Positions 6,410 to 9,756 of a stretch of DNA of 9,756 nt are shown here, piece by piece. Position 1 is the first letter of the stretch; every line of letters begins with the position of its first letter. Source of the stretch: Bacteroidales bacterium Bact_07 (GTDB taxonomy: Bacteria > Bacteroidota > Bacteroidia > Bacteroidales > Tenuifilaceae); NCBI GenBank assembly GCA_001603415.1, contig LUYY01000273.1, positions 1 through 9,756 on the forward strand. The letters are read 5' to 3'. The notes beneath the pieces were generated by a model. It was not told the DNA's origin. It did no database searches and saw only the letters and a program-made list of their open reading frames with translations. Position numbers and translations under genes: made by a program.

Positions 6410-6441
6410 CAAATGTATGAATAAAGCATGTTTACAGCAAA
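6410..6441 (-). promoter_or_regulatory. Putative gltX promoter
   Basis: TACATTTG at 6417-6410 matches the -7 consensus TAnnTTTG. TTTG at 6441-6438, 20 nt upstream, fits the -33 element. That TTTG is made from the T-run of the mltF terminator. Predicted transcription start is about 6406, leaving an untranslated leader of only 8 nt or so before the ATG at 6398. Confidence 0.6.
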
Positions 6442-6464
6442 AAAAAGGAGAGTTTTACTCTCCT
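6439..6464 (-). terminator. Intrinsic terminator of mltF, overlapping its stop codon
   Basis: On the minus strand AGGAGAGT (6464-6457) pairs perfectly with ACTCTCCT (6453-6446) across an AAA loop, followed by seven further T (6445-6439). The stem contains the last two codons (GGA GAG), and the TAA stop (6457-6455) occupies the end of the 5' arm and the start of the loop. No T-run follows on the plus strand, so it acts on minus-strand transcripts only. Confidence 0.9.
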
Positions 6465-7858
6465 ATTATGTTCTTGTAGTGTTGGTATCTATCAATTACC
6501 TCATGAACATATTTGGTGGTTTCACTTCCACGCAAATTTCCGTGTCTAACTATCGGATCGTTAACAAATTGTGACTTGTTCTGAATGAAATACTCCACAT
6601 TATTTTCCCACACATTAGGGTTTCGTCCATGTTTCTGAGCCAAATTGCGGGCATCAATTACATGGCCTAAACCAGCATTGTACGATGCCAGGACAAATTT
6701 TATCATCTCCTCCTTAGGAATATCGTATTCGGAGAACCGATCCTCGAGCCACTTGATGTACCTAACTCCCGCTTCAATTTGCTTAACGGGGCTAACGGTA
6801 CTATCAATGCCAAAATATTCAGCGGTTTGGGGCATCATCTGCATCAAGCCTGAAGCACCTCTATGCGAGGTAACATCGTGCCGAAAACGTGATTCCTGGT
6901 AAACCAGCGAAGCTAAAAGCCGCCAGTCCCAATCTATACCTTGGCTATACTTTTTAAAGTATTCATCCCATGGCGAAATTTTTCCGGTGTATATGTAAAA
7001 GTAATCGTTGCTGGCGCGTCGGTCAAACCGCTCCTGCGAGAAATACTTTAACTCGATGTTCCTGTAGTGAGCCGTTTTTAGGTATCCCTCCAGCCATGTG
7101 TCAATCTTTTTGCGGAGCTCATTCGATGTTTTTCTAACTGCCCAGGCAGTTTTTTGCGGAAAACCTATTTGAACATCAAAGTTGATATTCTGATAGGAAT
7201 TGGATTTTACTAATGCTACCGATTGGTCGCATACCGCAAAATCGATGTCGCCTGTAGCAACCAGCTCAATTAGTTTTTCGGCATCGTAGTTGGGAAGCTC
7301 AACAATGGTTATTCCTCCTCCAATTTCATCGGAAAGGTTTTTTAAACGCTGGGCTCCAGCGGAACTTTTTTGAACGTAAACCACTTTCCCGGCAAGCTCA
7401 AGTGGTTTTTGAACCGTAGGAACGCTATTATCCTTTGGTATTCGCTGAACCAGAACCTGACTGGTTTCGCCATGAGGTAATGTAAACTCTACCTCTTCCT
7501 TTCGTTGGGTTGTTATGGCTAAGCTGTTAGCTATAATATCCACCTCGCCCTTTTTTAGCAATTCGAACGATTTATCAATATCGTTCTCAGTCAAAATTTC
7601 AAGTTTGACACCTAAAAAGGTTGCTAAATCGCGAAGCATATCGTACTGGTAGCCCATTGGCTCACCCTTGTAGATAAAGTAACTCGTTGCATTGTAATCG
7701 GTTACAGCAATAATTTTACCATCGGCAAGAATATCGGCAAGGTCTCTACGAATTTCTAATTCCTTACTCGCTTTCTCCTCACAATTTAAAAGTGAGAAGG
7801 TAAACAGCATAGCCAAAAAAATCAACCCTTTTCTCAGGTAATCAAAAAATCTAACCAT
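6455..7858 (-). CDS. mltF: MltF-like lytic murein transglycosylase with solute-binding domain
   Basis: Members of this family cleave peptidoglycan between MurNAc and GlcNAc, forming 1,6-anhydroMurNAc, and carry an N-terminal ABC-type solute-binding domain thought to sense ligands. A basic start and hydrophobic segment (residues 8-25) end in LLNC with Cys26, a likely lipoprotein signal, although Asn just before Cys is atypical. The solute-binding (SBP_bac_3-like) domain spans about 45-275, including GEVDIIANSLAIT (104-116). The SLT domain spans about 295-450: catalytic Glu322 in VYQESRF, GASGLMQMMPQTA (334-346) and SYNAGLG (392-398). At 467 residues it is near E. coli MltF (518). Mature protein is expected to be membrane-anchored in the envelope, with acidic EE after Cys26. 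It is 79 nt downstream of the porin gene on the same strand, with a candidate promoter between. Confidence 0.92.
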   Translation of the reverse strand: MVRFFDYLRKGLIFLAMLFTFSLLNCEEKASKELEIRRDLADILADGKIIAVTDYNATSYFIYKGEPMGYQYDMLRDLATFLGVKLEILTENDIDKSFELLKKGEVDIIANSLAITTQRKEEVEFTLPHGETSQVLVQRIPKDNSVPTVQKPLELAGKVVYVQKSSAGAQRLKNLSDEIGGGITIVELPNYDAEKLIELVATGDIDFAVCDQSVALVKSNSYQNINFDVQIGFPQKTAWAVRKTSNELRKKIDTWLEGYLKTAHYRNIELKYFSQERFDRRASNDYFYIYTGKISPWDEYFKKYSQGIDWDWRLLASLVYQESRFRHDVTSHRGASGLMQMMPQTAEYFGIDSTVSPVKQIEAGVRYIKWLEDRFSEYDIPKEEMIKFVLASYNAGLGHVIDARNLAQKHGRNPNVWENNVEYFIQNKSQFVNDPIVRHGNLRGSETTKYVHEVIDRYQHYKNIIGE

Positions 7859-7869
7859 AATATGACTTT

Positions 7870-7884
7870 TTTGGTTTAACCAAA
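7870..7884. repeat. 15-nt palindrome in the mltF 5' untranslated region
   Basis: TTTGGTTTAACCAAA is a perfect 7-1-7 palindrome lying between the predicted mltF transcription start (about 7889) and the ATG at 7858. No T-run follows on the minus strand, so it is not a terminator for the porin gene. Its position would suit an operator, which I infer only from location. Confidence 0.45.
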
Positions 7885-7892
7885 TAGAAACA

Positions 7893-7921
7893 CAAAATTA
7901 GCCTAAAGTGTTGAAATACAA
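7893..7921 (-). promoter_or_regulatory. Putative mltF promoter
   Basis: TAATTTTG at 7900-7893 matches TAnnTTTG, and TTG at 7921-7919 lies 18 nt upstream as a partial -33 element. Predicted start is about 7889, giving a leader of roughly 30 nt. I see no terminator after the porin gene, so readthrough from it is also possible. Confidence 0.5.
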
Positions 7922-7937
7922 TTGAGAATTTTGACGA

Positions 7938-9755
7938 TTAGTCGTAAAACATCCACGAAGACCATAACTTAACCATCCTTGGGTTGTAGGGATAGTGGAA
8001 TGTTGTAAAGTATTGATTATTAATTACTCCCTGATTTGCGTGATCAAATTTTATGAATAAGTTAGTACGTTTCCATTTAGCATTTAAAAATACATCGATA
8101 AATGGATAGTTTCCAAGTTTGCGAGTGCGCTGGTTGTAGTATATACCCAGTGCAGGATTGTAAGCATCGGCAAAAAATTCGGTACGGTAAAACCCGCTTA
8201 CGCCCAACTGCATGGTAAGAACATTCTTAACAACCGGGTATTGAACATAAATTGCGCCAAAGCCCGATAGAGTGGGCAAACTTAATACATCAGCATTAGT
8301 GGTGGCCTGCCAAATAACCCTACAAACAGCGTTAAACCATCCTAACTTCAACTTTTCCTGGATGTATGCCGATGTTATAGTAACCTTGGGATCTTGTGCT
8401 GGCAACGAGAGGGTATCGAAATACACATAGTTCAGGATATGCTCTAAGTTATAGCCAGCCTCAAAACCAACTTTCTCGGCACCAAATTTTGCACTTAACC
8501 TGAAACGACTCTCCTTGTCAAAACTATTTTCCCATTTATAATGATTTGAAAAATATCGATTTATAAAGATATCAGGCTCTCTATCGGTAATACTCAGTTC
8601 ACCAGAAACGTAAGGCAAATCCTTCGATTTCCATGGTGAAATGGTCAATCGACCAAGCAACTCTTTATCAGCAGCCCTATACCCGCTTAAGTAAAAGCGC
8701 GCTGCACCACTGTATGAGAGATAGGGACTCTGGCTGTACACGCCTAAACCAAAGTGATTGGTGTTTAACTTTGAATTATCTTGAGAGTAGATGAAATTAT
8801 CGGGGGTAAAGTTATAGTAACTTCCTATTTGATTTGAGATCCAAGCTCGTAATCCCGGTATTCCCGGGTATTTTGCTATTTGACTTAATTCAACCAGCAA
8901 TGTCGATTGGTAGGTAGCCAGGTACACCGAATCGTGTGTGGATGATGTACTGATGTAAAAGTTTTGGTAATACATCGAGTCCTTCTCGCTATCGGCGTAA
9001 ACCTTAGTGTAACGGTTAGCATCAAATATTAACTTAGTGGTTAATATCGACTTAAAATTCTCTAAACTATCCTTAGTTTTTTTGACAATAATATCGTAAC
9101 CCACAACGGCAGCAAAACTCCTCTTGCGATACTCTGCCGATGCATCCTTTAACTTAAAGGGCACAAGATTTGGCTCCATCACAGTATCCTGAATATACTT
9201 ATCGTCGAGCAAGCCTCCGTTCTCTTGGTTTCTAATATAAGTATATGCAAAGGTTCCTTGAGCCGATAGCCTGTTTTTGTAATAGCTTGCAAAGGCTGTA
9301 AAATCGTTATTGCGGGTCAATTGGCTTTCATATACACCCTTAGTGCTAAAGTAATCGTACTGCAAACCAATGTTCAGATATCTATTTACATTTTGTGTAT
9401 GAATCACTCGTAAATTTTGCTCTGCATTCTTCCTTTTACCGGCAGTTGAATACTCCAGCAAAGTATGCGGGCGCCTAACGTTATATTGTTTCCTGTTAAG
9501 AACGGGTTGCTCGTAGTATGAATACCCTTTTGAAAAAAGGAAAGGATTGTAATCGGGCCGTTCAAAAAAATGATCGGATTGAAGGGGTGAGCCCATATTG
9601 CCCAGGTAAGTCAATGTAGAAAGATTTTTTTGACCTGGCAATATTAAATGGGTTAAGTATAGCGAACTATCAAAAGCTTGTGTTTGAATTAAGTCGAAAG
9701 TTTCCCTATCAAAGAACCATGCAAACGATTTTGCTTTATTGTCTTCAATATTCAA
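7938..9755 (-). CDS. Putative outer-membrane porin, Porin_10-like (N-terminus missing)
   Basis: I recognise this as a Bacteroidota 'putative porin' of the Porin_10 (DUF) type, a predicted outer-membrane beta-barrel of unknown substrate. Residues are counted from the window edge. Family-like segments are YLGNMGSP (50-57), HTQNVNRYLNIGLQYDYF (119-136) and the long alternating aromatic/polar strands that follow. The chain ends in WSSWMFYD, an aromatic-rich last strand as expected of a barrel. The 605 visible residues cover most of a protein usually 630-700 long. The TTG at 9755 is not a credible start: the frame is open to the edge and no signal peptide is visible, so the N-terminus lies outside the window. 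Tyr, Asn and Ser are abundant and Cys is nearly absent (one, in AVCRVIW), as in outer-membrane proteins. No sign of frameshift. It precedes mltF on the same strand, so both act in the envelope, but a functional link is not shown. Confidence 0.82.
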   Translation of the reverse strand: MNIEDNKAKSFAWFFDRETFDLIQTQAFDSSLYLTHLILPGQKNLSTLTYLGNMGSPLQSDHFFERPDYNPFLFSKGYSYYEQPVLNRKQYNVRRPHTLLEYSTAGKRKNAEQNLRVIHTQNVNRYLNIGLQYDYFSTKGVYESQLTRNNDFTAFASYYKNRLSAQGTFAYTYIRNQENGGLLDDKYIQDTVMEPNLVPFKLKDASAEYRKRSFAAVVGYDIIVKKTKDSLENFKSILTTKLIFDANRYTKVYADSEKDSMYYQNFYISTSSTHDSVYLATYQSTLLVELSQIAKYPGIPGLRAWISNQIGSYYNFTPDNFIYSQDNSKLNTNHFGLGVYSQSPYLSYSGAARFYLSGYRAADKELLGRLTISPWKSKDLPYVSGELSITDREPDIFINRYFSNHYKWENSFDKESRFRLSAKFGAEKVGFEAGYNLEHILNYVYFDTLSLPAQDPKVTITSAYIQEKLKLGWFNAVCRVIWQATTNADVLSLPTLSGFGAIYVQYPVVKNVLTMQLGVSGFYRTEFFADAYNPALGIYYNQRTRKLGNYPFIDVFLNAKWKRTNLFIKFDHANQGVINNQYFTTFHYPYNPRMVKLWSSWMFYD

Positions 9756-9756
9756 A

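Noticed and set aside
1..9756. CRISPR array, insertion sequence, prophage, defence system or tRNA gene
   Set aside because: I found no regularly spaced identical repeats, transposase or integrase motifs, terminal inverted repeats or tRNA-like cloverleaf. The genes are ordinary chromosomal ones.

Overview
The window looks like part of a chromosome from a Bacteroidota bacterium, probably Bacteroidales or a relative. Four things point there: a partial outer-membrane protein resembling the Bacteroidota 'putative porin' family; a GltX carrying the insertion after its KLSKR loop that I associate with this phylum; several upstream boxes matching the Bacteroidota -7 consensus TAnnTTTG; and few recognisable Shine-Dalgarno sequences. 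Both ends cut through a gene (mutS on the left, the porin on the right). The first nine bases, TTCCGATCT, equal the 3' end of the standard Illumina adapter, so the left edge is probably a contig end rather than native sequence.

Layout, left to right. (1) mutS (+ strand, lacking its first codons) runs to 2607. (2) It meets, with only 2 nt between stop codons, a minus-strand cysteine operon: cysE (4295-3528), then 6 nt, then a cysteine synthase gene (3521-2610). (3) In front of cysE is a 140-nt leader that I read as a complete cysteine-responsive transcription attenuator. It has a promoter, a 28-codon peptide with a Cys-Cys-Cys run, and an intrinsic terminator just before cysE, together with two competing upstream pairings. 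(4) About 340 nt without a gene follow (4515-4853), holding imperfect repeats and palindromes. (5) gltX (glutamyl-tRNA synthetase), mltF-like (solute-binding domain plus lytic transglycosylase) and the partial porin are all on the minus strand. mltF ends in a strong terminator that overlaps its stop codon, and gltX appears to restart from its own promoter.

How the genes relate. CysE makes O-acetylserine from serine and acetyl-CoA, and the adjacent synthase converts it with sulfide to cysteine. The leader would let the operon be read through only when Cys-tRNA is scarce. mutS, gltX, mltF and the porin are housekeeping or envelope genes with no evident functional link to the cysteine operon.

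The most interesting element is the cys leader. The coding potential, the mutually exclusive pairings and the terminator are read directly from the sequence. Their regulatory behaviour is inferred from the trp/his-type attenuation model. I do not know whether this element has been described in Bacteroidota.
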